Positions 45,059 to 56,663 are shown, counted from the first letter of the stretch. The stretch: DNA of 64,000 nucleotides from Mycobacterium sp. ITM-2016-00316 (GCF_002968335.2 NZ_CP134398.1:2046001-2110000); one strand, 5' to 3'. The notes: a model not told the origin generated them from the letters alone. Program-made: numbers and translations.

Positions 45059-46905
45059 GTGAGCGCACCCACCACGCGGCCGCCGGAGTCCACCCAGCGC
45101 GCGAACGGCGTCAAGGCCCCTGCCAAGGCGGAGCCGAAGACCAATGTTGTTGCACCACAACAGATGACTGGCGCGCAGTCGGTCGTGCGGTCGCTCGAGG
45201 AGATCGGTGTAGAGATCATCTTCGGCATCCCCGGTGGCGCCGTGCTGCCCGTCTACGACCCGCTCTATGACTCGAAGAAGCTGCGCCATGTGCTGGTGCG
45301 CCATGAGCAGGGCGCCGGGCACGCTGCCAGCGGCTACGCCCACGCCACCGGCAAGGTCGGCGTGATGATGGCCACCTCGGGTCCGGGTGCGACCAACCTG
45401 GTGACCCCGCTGGCCGATGCCCAGATGGATTCCATCCCGGTCGTGGCGATCACCGGTCAGGTCGGGCGCGCCCTGATCGGCACCGACGCCTTCCAGGAAG
45501 CCGATATCACCGGGATGACCATGCCGGTCACCAAGCACAACTTCCTGGTGCGCGAGGGCGATGACATCCCGCGGGTGATCGCCGAGGCGTTCCACATCGC
45601 CGCGTCGGGACGCCCCGGTGCGGTGCTCGTCGACGTCCCGAAGGACATCCTGCAGGGCGAGTGCACCTTCTCCTGGCCTCCGGTGATGGACCTGCCGGGC
45701 TACAAGCCCAACACCAAGCCGCACAGCCGCCAGGTGCGCGAGGCCGCCAAACTGATCGCCGAGGCCCGTAAGCCGGTGCTCTATGTCGGAGGCGGTGTCA
45801 TCCGCGGTGAGGCGACCGACGAACTGATGGAGCTGGCCGAGCTGACCGGCATCCCGGTGGTCACGACCCTGATGGCCCGCGGCGCGTTCCCGGACAGCCA
45901 TCCGCAGCACATGGGTATGCCCGGTATGCACGGCACCGTCTCGGCGGTGGCCGCGCTGCAGAAGAGCGATCTGCTGATCGCGCTGGGCACCCGTTTCGAT
46001 GATCGTGTCACCGGCAAGCTGGATTCTTTCGCCCCCGACGCCAAGGTGATCCACGCCGACATCGACCCCGCCGAGATCGGCAAGAACCGGCACGCCGATG
46101 TGCCGATCGTGGGTGATGTGAAGAATGTCATCACCGATCTGCTGGAGATCCTGCGCCGCGACGGCACGAATGCAGCGTCGCTGAAACTGGACAACTGGTG
46201 GGAGTACCTGTCGAGCATCAAGGCCACCTTCCCGCTGAGCTACGGCCCGCAGAGCGACGGCAGCCTGAGCCCGGAACTCGTCATCGAGAAGCTGGGCCAG
46301 ATCGCCGGCCCGGAGGCGCTCTACGTCGCCGGCGTCGGCCAGCACCAGATGTGGGCCGCGCAGTTCGTGAAGTACGAGAACCCCAAGACCTGGCTGAACT
46401 CCGGTGGTCTGGGCACCATGGGCTACGCGATCCCCGCGGCGATGGGCGCCAAGTTCGCCCGGCCCGAGGCCGAGGTGTGGGCGATCGACGGTGACGGCTG
46501 CTTCCAGATGACCAATCAGGAGCTGGCCACCTGCGCACTCGAGGGTGCGCCCATCAAGGTCGCGCTGATCAACAACGGCAACCTGGGCATGGTGCGGCAG
46601 TGGCAGACGCTCTTCTACGGAGAGCGCTACAGCCAGACCGACCTGTCCACGCACAGCCACCGGATCCCGGATTTCGTGAAGCTGGCCGAGGCGCTGGGGT
46701 GCGTCGGATTGCGTTGTGAGCGTGCAGAAGACGTCGAAGACGTCATCAACCAGGCGCGTGCCATCAACGACCGGCCCGTGGTCATCGACTTCATCGTCGG
46801 CGCCGACGCCCAGGTGTGGCCGATGGTCGCCGCGGGCACCAGCAACGACGAGATCCAGGCCGCCCGCGGCATCCGTCCGCTGTTCGATTCGGAAGAGGGG
46901 CACGC

Positions 46906-46909
<4 letters not shown>
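45059..46909 (+). CDS. ilvB: Acetolactate synthase large subunit
   Basis: A 616-residue ThDP/FAD enzyme that condenses pyruvate with pyruvate or 2-oxobutyrate, the first common step to Val, Leu and Ile. The catalytic Glu is in [34 protein letters not shown] is typical of AHAS, and the ThDP motif runs [14 protein letters not shown] to [13 protein letters not shown] basic/Pro-rich N-terminal extension of about 35 residues precedes the core. AGGAAAAA serves as ribosome site before the GTG. ilvN overlaps its stop by four bases. Confidence 0.97.
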
Positions 46910-48470
<1,561 letters not shown>

Positions 48471-48471
48471 C

Positions 48472-48526
48472 CGATTTGTGGAGTCTCAGTCGTACGTACT
48501 GGTTACGGCTGAGACTCCACAAATCG
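48472..48526. terminator. Perfect 18-bp stem-loop after ilvC
   Basis: CGATTTGTGGAGTCTCAG (48472-48489) pairs exactly with 48509-48526 across a 19-base loop. It lies between the convergent stops of ilvC and the DUF3140 gene, within one base of each, and can end both transcripts. Confidence 0.85.
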
Positions 48527-48859
48527 CTACTCTTTGGTGGGGTCGTGGCCCCAATTCATCAGGGAGTACCGCCAGGCACTGTCCTCGACGTCGCTCTTGG
48601 GGCGTTGCGCCAGATGCCGCTTGCAGTAACCGACCACCTTGCGCATGTGCGCATAGTCAGCGTCGCCGAGATCGTCCTTCTTGGTGCGCAGTAACTCCAC
48701 GATGCGCCGACCACTTTCGTGCCCGGTGGACTCGCCGCCGTCCTTCTTCTGTCCGACCTTCTTGGAGTCATCGGACTTCAGAAACTTGTCCAGCTCACCC
48801 GCTGTCATGTTGACGACATCGTGGAACTCTTCCCAGGTGTTCTGATCATCATCGGTCAT
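48527..48859 (-). CDS. DUF3140 protein (110 aa)
   Basis: A 110-residue, highly charged cytoplasmic protein. FHDVVNMTAGELDKFLKSDD, then SGRRIVELLRTKKDDLGDAD and HMRKVVGYCKRHLAQRP, identify DUF3140, a family seen in actinobacteria and cyanobacteria with no proven function. The helical, charged character suggests nucleic-acid or protein binding. It is the last gene of a three-gene overlapping set; its ATG overlaps the preceding stop by four bases. Confidence 0.82.
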   Translation of the reverse strand: MTDDDQNTWEEFHDVVNMTAGELDKFLKSDDSKKVGQKKDGGESTGHESGRRIVELLRTKKDDLGDADYAHMRKVVGYCKRHLAQRPKSDVEDSAWRYSLMNWGHDPTKE

Positions 48860-49284
48860 GGCGTGGCCTCGTGGCCGTCGCGTCCCTTGGTCCGGCGGCT
48901 TTCCTTCATCTCGGCCTCGAAGACGTGCCGCCGGCCGTCCATCAGCTCGTCGCGGACCTTCTTCTCATGCTCGCGGAAACGTGACCAGTAGTCGTCGTCG
49001 AATTCCTCGACGACCTGGAACGTCCAGCGACCGCGAATGATGTTGCGGCCGACCATATCCTCGGTCAGCCGGTCGGCGATCTCGTCGTGCCCCGCGTCGC
49101 GCAGGGCCTCGGCCGCCTCGCCGAGCAGCAGGTCGGCGTGCCCCATCAACTGATGGAACGAATACAGGTGCCCCCGCGCCCGTTCCACGTACTCCAACGC
49201 CTCGGACACCTTGCCGACCGCCTCGACGGTGTCGTCGGAGGCACCGTGCGGCCGCGCGTGCGCGTCATCGGCCGAAGCGGTCAT
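48856..49284 (-). CDS. Hypothetical helical protein (142 aa)
   Basis: A 142-residue protein predicted mostly helical. EALEYVERARGHLYSFHQLM and LGEAAEALRDAGHDEIADRL form two amphipathic helices, and RWTFQVVEEFDDDYWSRFRE is followed by a strongly charged helix. It resembles proteins annotated only as hypothetical in mycobacteria. It overlaps the TUDOR-type gene upstream and DUF3140 downstream by four bases each, so the three are probably made together. Confidence 0.78.
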   Translation of the reverse strand: MTASADDAHARPHGASDDTVEAVGKVSEALEYVERARGHLYSFHQLMGHADLLLGEAAEALRDAGHDEIADRLTEDMVGRNIIRGRWTFQVVEEFDDDYWSRFREHEKKVRDELMDGRRHVFEAEMKESRRTKGRDGHEATP

Positions 49285-49496
49285 GACGAGCGCTTCTTCA
49301 GCGCCTCGGGTTTGTGCACGGCGTCGCTGCCGCTCTTGTCGCTGGTGACCCGGTACTGCGGCTCGTCCCTGCTGGCCTTCACCGTGCGACCGGCGGCCTC
49401 GGTCTCCGACGTGATCTTCTCCTCGACGGTGCCGGGCACGGTGGTGCCGTGGCTCTGCCAGGACACCTTGTCGCCCTTCTTGAATGATTCGCTCAT
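49281..49496 (-). CDS. DUF2945/hypervirulence-associated TUDOR-domain protein (71 aa)
   Basis: A 71-residue basic protein. FKKGDKVSWQSHGTTVPGTV and the following EEKITSETEA/VKASRDEPQYRV/KPEALK elements match the DUF2945 (HVA1, TUDOR-like) family, small proteins found next to stress genes in many bacteria. It begins the three-gene overlapping set. A GGGTA element on the minus strand (49511-49507), ten bases before the ATG, could be the -10 of a SigF-type promoter, but the -35 is weak. Confidence 0.82.
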   Translation of the reverse strand: MSESFKKGDKVSWQSHGTTVPGTVEEKITSETEAAGRTVKASRDEPQYRVTSDKSGSDAVHKPEALKKRSS

Positions 49497-49525
49497 TCCG
49501 GCGGGGTACCCGGCTGTGCAGCGTT

Positions 49526-50125
49526 TCAGTCACCGAGCCTGGCGGCGATGCCGACGACGCGGCGCGCCAGATGATCGAGGGCGTCGTTCGTCGCGGCATC
49601 GAACTCGGTGATGTTCTCCCGATTCGCGATCAGCCCAACTCCGTAGGGATTGCCGTCGACGAATTTCACCGGGTCGGTGTATCCCGGCGGGACGATGATC
49701 CCGCCGAAATGCATCAGCGTCACATACAGATTCAGCAGCGTGGACTCCTGGCCGCCGTGCGCGGTCTGGGTGGAGGTGAACGCGGCGTACACCTTGTCGG
49801 CGAGCTTGCCCTGCGACCAGAGCCCGCCGAGCGAGTCCAGGTAGGCCCGCAGCGGCGCCGCCGGAGAACCGAAACGGGTGGGGGAGCCGAAGATCACCGC
49901 ATCGGCCCACACGATGTCCTCGCCGGTCGCGACCGGCAGGTCCTTGGTGGCCTGATAGTTGGCTGTCCATGCCGGATTGCCCGCGAACGACTCGGGATCG
50001 TTGGTCTCGGCGACATGGCGGATGCGGACCTCGGCGCCGGCAGCCTCGGCGGCAGCGGATATCCGGGCCGCCATCGAGGTTCCGTGCCCGGTGGCCGAGT
50101 AGTAGATGACGGCGAGTTTGGTCAT
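49526..50125 (-). CDS. wrbA: WrbA-type NAD(P)H:quinone oxidoreductase
   Basis: A 199-residue flavodoxin-like protein that reduces quinones by two electrons using FMN. The FMN loop is YYSATGHGTSMAA near the N-terminus. FGSPTRFGSPAAPLRAYLD and FTSTQTAHGGQESTLL are WrbA signatures. It overlaps the upstream FAD oxidoreductase stop by four bases and ends 29 bases before the TUDOR-type gene, so all five minus-strand genes could be one redox/stress operon. Confidence 0.92.
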   Translation of the reverse strand: MTKLAVIYYSATGHGTSMAARISAAAEAAGAEVRIRHVAETNDPESFAGNPAWTANYQATKDLPVATGEDIVWADAVIFGSPTRFGSPAAPLRAYLDSLGGLWSQGKLADKVYAAFTSTQTAHGGQESTLLNLYVTLMHFGGIIVPPGYTDPVKFVDGNPYGVGLIANRENITEFDAATNDALDHLARRVVGIAARLGD

Positions 50126-51567
50126 GGCGCCAGTTTAGGAAGCTCCCGGATGCCGAACTCACGTTTCAGCACGGTCCGCGCGGCGTAGAAACCGGCCATG
50201 CCGTGCACGCCGCCGCCGGGCGGGGCGGCCGAGGAACACAGATAGGCCTTCGGAATCGGGGTGGACCACGGGTTGATCCGCGGGGTAGGACCGGCGATCG
50301 CGCTGACCATGTTGTTGCCGCCGACGCCGATATCCCCGCCGACCAGGTTGGCGTTGTGATCGGCCAGTCGCGCGGCCGGCACGCTGCGCACCGCGACCAC
50401 CACGTCGCGGAACCCGGGTGCGAACCGCTCGAAGATATCGGTGACGGCTTCGCCCATGTCCACCGGCGAACCCGCCGGGACATGGGCGTACGCCCACAGG
50501 GGCCGTCTGCCGTGGCTGTCGATGCGGGCCGGGTCGGCGATATGCGGCAGGGCCGCCAGCACCATCGGCCACTCGGCGTGTCTGCCGGCGGCGATCTCGG
50601 ATTCGGCCAGCGCCATCTGCGACCGGCTCCCGCCCAGGTGCAGGGTCGGGGCCTGCGCCAGACGTGAATCGCGCCAGGGGATTTCGCCCGAGAGCACGAA
50701 ATCGACCTTGGCCACACCGGGCCCATAGGTGTAGCGCTGCAGGGCCTTTGCGTACCGAGTCGGCAGAGTCGAGCCGTAGATGGACAGCAGAGCCGTCGGC
50801 GCCGTGTCATAGAGCACCACGCCACCCGGCGGTGCGGTGACTTCCTCGCCGAGAACGAGTTCCCCGCCATGGTCCAGCAGATCGGCGATAAGGGCATCCG
50901 GAATGGCCTGCGACCCACCGACGGGAATCGGCCAGCCGACCGCATGCCCGAGCGTCGCCAACATCAGACCCGCCCCGGACGCGACCAGGGACGGCATCTG
51001 CGAAATGGTATGCGCGGCAACACCGGTGAACAGTGCGCGAGCATCCTCGCCCTTCAGCGCGCCCCACAGCGGGCTGCCCTGGGTGAGTAGCCGAGGTGCC
51101 ACCTTCAGTGCGGCGGGGATCGACGGTGGCAGCGACCTTTTGTCGCCGAGCAGCAACCCGACCACGCCGTCGCAGTCGGCGGCGAGCGGGCCGAGCAGTC
51201 GCCGCCACGAGTCTCCGTCGGACAACTCGGCGGCGGTGCGCTCGATATCGCGGTAGCCGATTGCCGCCGGCCGGTCGGTGAACGGATTGGCGTAGGAGAT
51301 TTCCGGGACCGACAATTGCACACCGCGGGCCTGCAGGTCGTAGGCGGCGAAGAACGGCGACGCCAGCGCCAGCGGATGCACCGCCGAACAGATGTCGTGG
51401 CGGACACCGTCGAACTCCGGGTCGGGCAGAGTGCGCGCACCACCGCCCGCGGTGGTCTGCGCTTCGATGACGCGTACGGCCAACCCGGCCCGGGCCAGGA
51501 TGACGGCTGCGGTCAGCCCGTTGGGGCCACTTCCGACGACGGTGACGTCCACCACATCAGTAGACAT
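50122..51567 (-). CDS. Phytoene desaturase/CrtI-like FAD oxidoreductase
   Basis: A 481-residue flavoprotein. The dinucleotide motif VVGSGPNGLTAAVILARAGL is at the N-terminus with the following VIEAQTTAGGGARTLPDPEF, typical of the CrtI/NAD(P)-FAD carotenoid-desaturase-like group. The C-terminal flavin motif includes GVHGMAGFYAARTVL. Many members of this mycobacterial group are not carotenoid enzymes, and no crt genes are nearby. Two adjacent ATGs (51570, 51567) could both serve. It is divergent from serA. Confidence 0.85.
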   Translation of the reverse strand: MSTDVVDVTVVGSGPNGLTAAVILARAGLAVRVIEAQTTAGGGARTLPDPEFDGVRHDICSAVHPLALASPFFAAYDLQARGVQLSVPEISYANPFTDRPAAIGYRDIERTAAELSDGDSWRRLLGPLAADCDGVVGLLLGDKRSLPPSIPAALKVAPRLLTQGSPLWGALKGEDARALFTGVAAHTISQMPSLVASGAGLMLATLGHAVGWPIPVGGSQAIPDALIADLLDHGGELVLGEEVTAPPGGVVLYDTAPTALLSIYGSTLPTRYAKALQRYTYGPGVAKVDFVLSGEIPWRDSRLAQAPTLHLGGSRSQMALAESEIAAGRHAEWPMVLAALPHIADPARIDSHGRRPLWAYAHVPAGSPVDMGEAVTDIFERFAPGFRDVVVAVRSVPAARLADHNANLVGGDIGVGGNNMVSAIAGPTPRINPWSTPIPKAYLCSSAAPPGGGVHGMAGFYAARTVLKREFGIRELPKLAP

Positions 51568-51629
51568 CATCGACGCCGAGCGCACGTGGCCTGTGGTAGC
51601 GCGGCGGGCACACACTAGGCTGTAGCGCC

Positions 51630-53216
51630 GTGAGTCTTCCCGTTGTTCTGATCGCCGACAAGCTTGCCGAGTCGACCGTCGCCGCCCTCGGCGACCAGGT
51701 CGAGGTCCGTTGGGTCGACGGCCCGGACCGCCCGAAATTGTTGGAGGCCGTCGCCGACGCCGACGCACTGCTGGTGCGCTCGGCAACCACGGTCGACGCC
51801 GAAGTCATCGCCGCCGCGCCCAAACTGAAGATCGTCGCCCGCGCCGGTGTCGGCCTGGACAACGTGGACGTCGACGCGGCCACCGCACGCGGTGTCCTGG
51901 TCGTGAATGCGCCGACGTCCAACATCCACAGCGCCGCCGAGCATGCGCTGGCCCTGCTGCTGTCGGCCGCGCGCCAGGTTCCGGCCGCCGACGCCACGCT
52001 GCGCGAGCACACCTGGAAGCGGTCCTCGTTCTCGGGCACCGAGATCTTCGGCAAGACCGTCGGCGTCGTCGGGTTGGGTCGCATCGGCCAGCTCGTCGCG
52101 GCGCGGCTGGCCGCATTCGGCACCCACATCCTGGCCTACGACCCCTACGTGTCCTCGGCTCGCGCCGCGCAGATCGGCATCGAACTGGTCAGCCTCGACG
52201 AGCTGCTCAGCCGAGCCGACTTCATCTCGGTGCACCTGCCCAAGACCAAGGAGACCGCGGGCCTGCTCGGCAAGGAGAACCTCGCCAAGACCAAGCCGGG
52301 CGTCATCATCGTCAATGCCGCCCGTGGTGGTCTGATCGATGAGCAGGCGCTCGCCGATGCCATCACCAGCGGACACGTCCGCGGTGCGGGCCTGGACGTG
52401 TTCTCCACCGAGCCGTGCACCGACAGCCCGCTGTTCGAGCTGCCGCAGGTCGTGGTCACCCCGCACCTCGGCGCGTCGACCGCCGAGGCGCAGGACCGGG
52501 CCGGCACGGATGTGGCCGCCAGCGTGAAGTTGGCGCTGGCCGGCGAGTTCGTGCCCGATGCCGTCAACGTCGGCGGGGGAGCCGTCGGCGAGGAAGTGGC
52601 GCCATGGCTGGACCTGGTCCGCAAGCTCGGCCTGCTGGTCGGCTCGCTCGCCGAGGCTGCGCCGGTGTCGTTGACCGTCCAGGTCCGTGGCGAGCTGGCA
52701 TCCGAAGACGTGGAGATCCTTCGCCTGTCGGCGCTGCGCGGCCTGTTCTCGGCCGTCGTCGACGAGCAGGTGACCTTCGTCAACGCGCCCGCGCTGGCCA
52801 AGGACCGCGGCGTGACTGCCGAGATCACTACCGCCAGTGAGAGTCCCAACCACCGCAGTGTGGTGGACGTACGCGCGGTGTACTCCGACGGCGGTGCGCT
52901 GAACGTGGCGGGCACCCTGACCGGCCCGCAGCAGGTGCAGAAGATCGTCCAGATCAACGGCCGCAACCTGGACCTGCGTGCCGAGGGTTACAACCTGGTG
53001 GTCAACTACAGCGACCAGCCCGGCGCGCTCGGCAAGATCGGCACCCTGCTCGGCAGTGCCGAGGTCAACATCCTCGCCGCCCAGATGAGTCAGGACGCCA
53101 GCGGTGACAGCGCCACCGTGATGCTGCGCCTGGATACCGATGTGCCCGAAGACGTGCGCGCCGCGATCGCCTCGGCGGTGGGCGCCACCACACTGGAAGT
53201 GGTCGATCTGTCATGA
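51630..53216 (+). CDS. serA: D-3-phosphoglycerate dehydrogenase
   Basis: A 528-residue type-1 SerA, the first step of serine synthesis. The NAD motif is [20 protein letters not shown]. Catalytic residues lie in [13 protein letters not shown] and [12 protein letters not shown]. After residue 315 come an allosteric-substrate-binding domain and a C-terminal ACT domain ([20 protein letters not shown]), as in M. tuberculosis SerA1, which is inhibited by serine. TAGGCT (51616-51621) is eight bases before the GTG, so the mRNA should be leaderless. leuB overlaps the stop by four bases. Confidence 0.97.
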   Translation: MSLPVVLIADKLAESTVAALGDQVEVRWVDGPDRPKLLEAVADADALLVRSATTVDAEVIAAAPKLKIVARAGVGLDNVDVDAATARGVLVVNAPTSNIHSAAEHALALLLSAARQVPAADATLREHTWKRSSFSGTEIFGKTVGVVGLGRIGQLVAARLAAFGTHILAYDPYVSSARAAQIGIELVSLDELLSRADFISVHLPKTKETAGLLGKENLAKTKPGVIIVNAARGGLIDEQALADAITSGHVRGAGLDVFSTEPCTDSPLFELPQVVVTPHLGASTAEAQDRAGTDVAASVKLALAGEFVPDAVNVGGGAVGEEVAPWLDLVRKLGLLVGSLAEAAPVSLTVQVRGELASEDVEILRLSALRGLFSAVVDEQVTFVNAPALAKDRGVTAEITTASESPNHRSVVDVRAVYSDGGALNVAGTLTGPQQVQKIVQINGRNLDLRAEGYNLVVNYSDQPGALGKIGTLLGSAEVNILAAQMSQDASGDSATVMLRLDTDVPEDVRAAIASAVGATTLEVVDLS

Positions 53217-54235
53217 CTTCAGTCAAGAAACTGGCAGTGATCGCCGGTGACGGCATCGGACCCGAGGTCATCGACCAGGCGCTGCGCGTACTCGACGCCG
53301 TGCTGCCCGGGGTCGAGCGCACCGAGTACGACCTGGGTGCGCGGCGCTACCACGCGTCGGGCGAGCTGCTGACCGCGGAGACGATCGAGGAGTTGCGCGG
53401 CCATGACGCAATCCTGCTCGGCGCGATCGGCGACCCGTCGGTACCCAGCGGTGTACTGGAGCGCGGGTTGCTGCTCAAGCTGCGGTTCGCGCTCGACCAT
53501 CACGTCAACCTGCGGCCCGGTCGGCTCTATCCCGGTGTGAGCAGCCCGCTTTCGGGTGTGACCGGAATCGATTTCGTCGTGGTCCGCGAGGGCACCGAGG
53601 GGCCCTACACCGGCAATGGTGGTGCGCTGCGGGTCGGCACGCCCCACGAGGTGGCCACCGAGGTCAGCGTGAACACCGCCTTCGGTGTGGAGCGTGTCGT
53701 GCGCGATGCGTTCGCCCGGGCCCAGACCCGGCGTAAGCATCTGACGTTGGTGCACAAGACCAATGTGCTGACCTTCGCGGGCAGCCTGTGGTCGCGGGTG
53801 GTGGCCGAGGTCGGCACCGAGTTCCCCGATGTCGAGGTCGCCTACCAGCACATCGACGCCGCCACCATCCACATGGTCACCGACCCGGGTCGTTTCGACG
53901 TGATCGTCACCGACAACCTGTTCGGCGACATCATCACCGACCTGTCGGCGGCGGTGTGCGGTGGCATCGGTCTGGCCGCGAGCGGCAATATCGATGCCAC
54001 CCGCACCAATCCGTCGATGTTCGAACCGGTGCACGGCAGCGCGCCCGATATCGCGGGCCAAGGTATCGCCGATCCCACCGCGGCCGTGATGAGCGTGGCG
54101 TTGTTGCTCTCGCACGTGGGCGAGGACGACGCCGCGGCGCGGGTGGACGAGGCGGTCTCCGAGCACCTGGCGACTCGTGGCGAGGCGACGCTGTCGACCC
54201 GCGAGGTCGGCGACCGCATCCTGTCGCTGCTGTAG
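53213..54235 (+). CDS. leuB: 3-isopropylmalate dehydrogenase
   Basis: A 340-residue NAD-dependent decarboxylating dehydrogenase of leucine synthesis. [20 protein letters not shown] opens the protein, [15 protein letters not shown] holds substrate contacts, and the metal/NAD segment is [19 protein letters not shown] with [18 protein letters not shown]. It is coupled to serA by a four-base overlap, so serine and leucine synthesis are co-expressed here. leuC lies 8.6 kb downstream. Confidence 0.96.
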   Translation: MTSVKKLAVIAGDGIGPEVIDQALRVLDAVLPGVERTEYDLGARRYHASGELLTAETIEELRGHDAILLGAIGDPSVPSGVLERGLLLKLRFALDHHVNLRPGRLYPGVSSPLSGVTGIDFVVVREGTEGPYTGNGGALRVGTPHEVATEVSVNTAFGVERVVRDAFARAQTRRKHLTLVHKTNVLTFAGSLWSRVVAEVGTEFPDVEVAYQHIDAATIHMVTDPGRFDVIVTDNLFGDIITDLSAAVCGGIGLAASGNIDATRTNPSMFEPVHGSAPDIAGQGIADPTAAVMSVALLLSHVGEDDAAARVDEAVSEHLATRGEATLSTREVGDRILSLL

Positions 54236-54240
54236 CACGG

Positions 54241-54804
54241 GTGGCCGCACTCGCGACGCTGAGCCGGCAGTGCGTGCTGTTCGCGATCGGTTCGACGTTC
54301 TTCGCGGTGGCCACCGCGCCGGGATTCGCCGCGCTGGCCGGGGCCGGGGCGTCCAACGCGCTGTGTTTCGTCGGTTCGTGGTTCTTCACCACGGCGGCTT
54401 TCATCCAGCTGCAGTTGTCCGAAAGCGGCATCGGCTGGTGGTCATCGGCCAGCCAATTCGCGGGCACCGTCCTGTTCAACGTCAGCACCGGGGCATCGGT
54501 GTGGGCGCACTCGGTTCATGCCGAGCGGCGCGACGTGTGGGCGCCGGATGCCACGGGGTCCGTGGCATTTCTGATCAGTGGGGTGCTTGCGGTCCTGGTG
54601 GTCGGCTGGTGGGCGCCGAGATCCGTTGACTGGCAGGCGGGGTGGATCAATCTGGCCGGCTGCGTCGCGTTCGGGGTGTCGGCAGCGGCGGCCTTCGTGT
54701 TCAAGACCGGCGAGACGGTCAACGCATCCCTGGCCAACCTCGGCACATTCGTCGGTGCGCTGTGCTTCCTGGCGGCGGCACTGTTGCTCCGTCCGCGGCG
54801 ATGA
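54241..54804 (+). CDS. Polytopic membrane protein, unknown
   Basis: A 187-residue protein with about five hydrophobic segments (LFAIGSTFFAVATAPGFAAL, ALCFVGSWFFTTAAFIQLQL, GSVAFLISGVLAVLVVGWWA, INLAGCVAFGVSAAAAFVF, LGTFVGALCFLAAALLL). I recognise no functional motif beyond its membrane character. The GTG is five bases after the leuB stop, so it is probably co-transcribed with serA-leuB. YrhK-like proteins share this general appearance, but I cannot assign it firmly. Confidence 0.78.
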   Translation: MAALATLSRQCVLFAIGSTFFAVATAPGFAALAGAGASNALCFVGSWFFTTAAFIQLQLSESGIGWWSSASQFAGTVLFNVSTGASVWAHSVHAERRDVWAPDATGSVAFLISGVLAVLVVGWWAPRSVDWQAGWINLAGCVAFGVSAAAAFVFKTGETVNASLANLGTFVGALCFLAAALLLRPRR

Positions 54805-54833
54805 GTTGACGCGTCCCGGCTGGTCTATTCGGT

Positions 54834-55442
54834 ATGGGACTCATCGATATCGAATTGTTCGCCACGCTGGATCTGGTCGGCCAGGGCCCCGGCGGCCCTG
54901 ACGAGGATCCGATCGGCTTCCCGTTCGGCGGCTGGCAGGCGCCGCTGCAGGACGATGTCGCCGGTGCGCAGGTGGCGGCGGCGTACGAGGGCACCGACGC
55001 GTTGCTGCTCGGCCGGCGCACCTATGACATCTTCGCCGCGTACTGGCCCCATCAGGACGGCGAGTTCGCGGCGTTGTTCAACCGCATCCCGAAGTATGTG
55101 GCCTCGCGCGGCACGCCCGACCTGTCCTGGGCGGGATCGATCCGGCTCGGCCCGGATCTGGTCGGCGCGGTGCGCGAGATCCGGGACCGGCACGAGCGGG
55201 TGAAGGTTGTGGGCAGCTTGAATCTGGTGCAGACCCTGTTGCGGGAGAAGCTCTTCGACGGGATCGATCTGTGGTTGCATCCCGTCATGCTCGGTGTGGG
55301 CAAGAAGGTGTTCGACGGTGGTGTGGTGCCCACGAATGTCCGGCTGCTGCAGCCGCCGGTCGCGAGCCCGAAGGGATCGGTGTACCTGCGCTATGGCCTC
55401 GCCGACGGTGTGCCGGCGACGGGGGATATGACTGCCTCCTGA
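54834..55442 (+). CDS. Dihydrofolate reductase/RibD C-terminal-fold protein
   Basis: A 202-residue protein of the RibD_C/DHFR-like superfamily. IDIELFATLDLVGQGPGG replaces the usual S-L-D-G-x opening, ALLLGRRTYDIFAAYWP is the NADPH-site helix, and VKVVGSLNLVQTLLREKLFD and LHPVMLGVGKKVFDGG complete the fold. Members reduce pteridine or flavin-precursor-like substrates, but most are uncharacterised. It ends 18 bases from the convergent MFS gene. Confidence 0.85.
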   Translation: MGLIDIELFATLDLVGQGPGGPDEDPIGFPFGGWQAPLQDDVAGAQVAAAYEGTDALLLGRRTYDIFAAYWPHQDGEFAALFNRIPKYVASRGTPDLSWAGSIRLGPDLVGAVREIRDRHERVKVVGSLNLVQTLLREKLFDGIDLWLHPVMLGVGKKVFDGGVVPTNVRLLQPPVASPKGSVYLRYGLADGVPATGDMTAS

Positions 55443-55460
55443 AAGTTGTTCGCAGGTGTG

Positions 55461-56663
55461 CTATTTCGCGCGTGCCACGGCCTCGGACCCGGGGTCGGCC
55501 GGCACCAGGAATATCGCTGCCGCGGGGAACAGTGCGCATACGGCGAACGCGAACGGGAATCCAGCCGCGGCGATCAGCGCACCGAACACCGGTGACCCGA
55601 CCGCCGTGGCCAGATGCTGGCTGGTGTTCTGGGTGCCCAGCGCGCGTCCGCTCCAGAACGGACCGGCGATCTCGGCGATCGCGGTGAACGCCAACCCGTT
55701 GTCGGACACCGTCACCACCGAGGCGATGACGATGAGCGCGACGCTGGCCGGTGAACCCAGTGCATCGGTGATGGCGAGCAACGCCATTGTCGCCGACGCG
55801 GCCGCAGCGATGAATCGGATGGGCCGCAGGCGTAGGCCGAGTACATCGGACCATCGCCCGGCCGCGATACGCCCGGCGGCGCCCAGCACCTGGGCGGCGG
55901 TGACGAGCGCGCCCGCCGAAGCGGCGGACCACCCACGCTCGGTCATCAGCCACACCAGCATGAAGGTCCAGACGAAACCCTGGGGGATGACCAGCAGGAC
56001 CGAGACCGCGTGAATGCGTGCCAGCACCGACGATCCGCGATAGGGGTTGGCCAGGTCCTCCGGCGGCGCCTCGGCCCGGGGCGGTCGCGGCGGGTCCAGA
56101 ACGCCGATCGCGCAGATCACCGCGGACAGCACGCACACCACCGCGGGGAACAGCAATGCCGGGCCCACACCGTGACTTTCGGCGACGCGGGGGATCACCA
56201 GGGCGCCCAGTCCGACGCCCAGGGGTGTCGCGGTCTGGCGGATTCCCATGGCCAGACCGCGCTGCTCCGGTGGGAACCAGCCCACCACGACGCGACCGCT
56301 CGCGGCGTTGCTGCTCGCGGCGGCCATCCCGCCGAGGAGCAGGAACGCCCCGACGGCCCACAGCGATTGCACCGAGGCCGCGCCGAACGCGAATGCCGCG
56401 GTGAGTGCCGAGCCGACGGTCAGCACGATGCGCTCGCCGACCCGGTCGACCAGCCAACCCCAGGCGATCAGCGTCACCACCATGCCGAAGCTGGGCATTG
56501 CCGAGAGCAGGCCCGCCAGGCCGAGATCGAGTCCGCGCTGGCTGTGCAGGGTGGGAATCAGGAAGGCCGCGCCGTTGATGAACACGTTGGCGCATGTGGT
56601 CGCCGTCAGGGCGATCACCAGCATGGACCAGCGCCGCGCGGTGCTGATCGACGTCGTGGGCAT
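55461..56663 (-). CDS. MFS transporter (Rv2994-like)
   Basis: A 400-residue major facilitator with about 12 membrane segments. The loop 2-3 motif is GWLVDRVGERIVLTVGSALT, an MFS motif A variant, and PRVAESHGVGPALLFPAVVC and GRWSDVLGLRLRPIRF mark the second half. The substrate is not evident; M. tuberculosis Rv2994 lies at the same point and is annotated only as a membrane transporter. It is divergent from the FAH-family gene across a 130-base gap that includes an AT-rich stretch (56690-56720). Confidence 0.88.
   Translation of the reverse strand: MPTTSISTARRWSMLVIALTATTCANVFINGAAFLIPTLHSQRGLDLGLAGLLSAMPSFGMVVTLIAWGWLVDRVGERIVLTVGSALTAAFAFGAASVQSLWAVGAFLLLGGMAAASSNAASGRVVVGWFPPEQRGLAMGIRQTATPLGVGLGALVIPRVAESHGVGPALLFPAVVCVLSAVICAIGVLDPPRPPRAEAPPEDLANPYRGSSVLARIHAVSVLLVIPQGFVWTFMLVWLMTERGWSAASAGALVTAAQVLGAAGRIAAGRWSDVLGLRLRPIRFIAAAASATMALLAITDALGSPASVALIVIASVVTVSDNGLAFTAIAEIAGPFWSGRALGTQNTSQHLATAVGSPVFGALIAAAGFPFAFAVCALFPAAAIFLVPADPGSEAVARAK

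Noticed and set aside
45048..45062. Four-codon ORF ATG-AGG-AAA-AAG-TGA before ilvB
   Set aside because: It overlaps the ilvB GTG and includes its purine-rich ribosome site. Too short to support as a second leader peptide.
44918..46903. 661-codon open frame on the minus strand opposite ilvB
   Set aside because: ilvB is unmistakable on the plus strand, and the antisense translation is Arg/Asp/Gly/His-rich low-complexity sequence with no family features.
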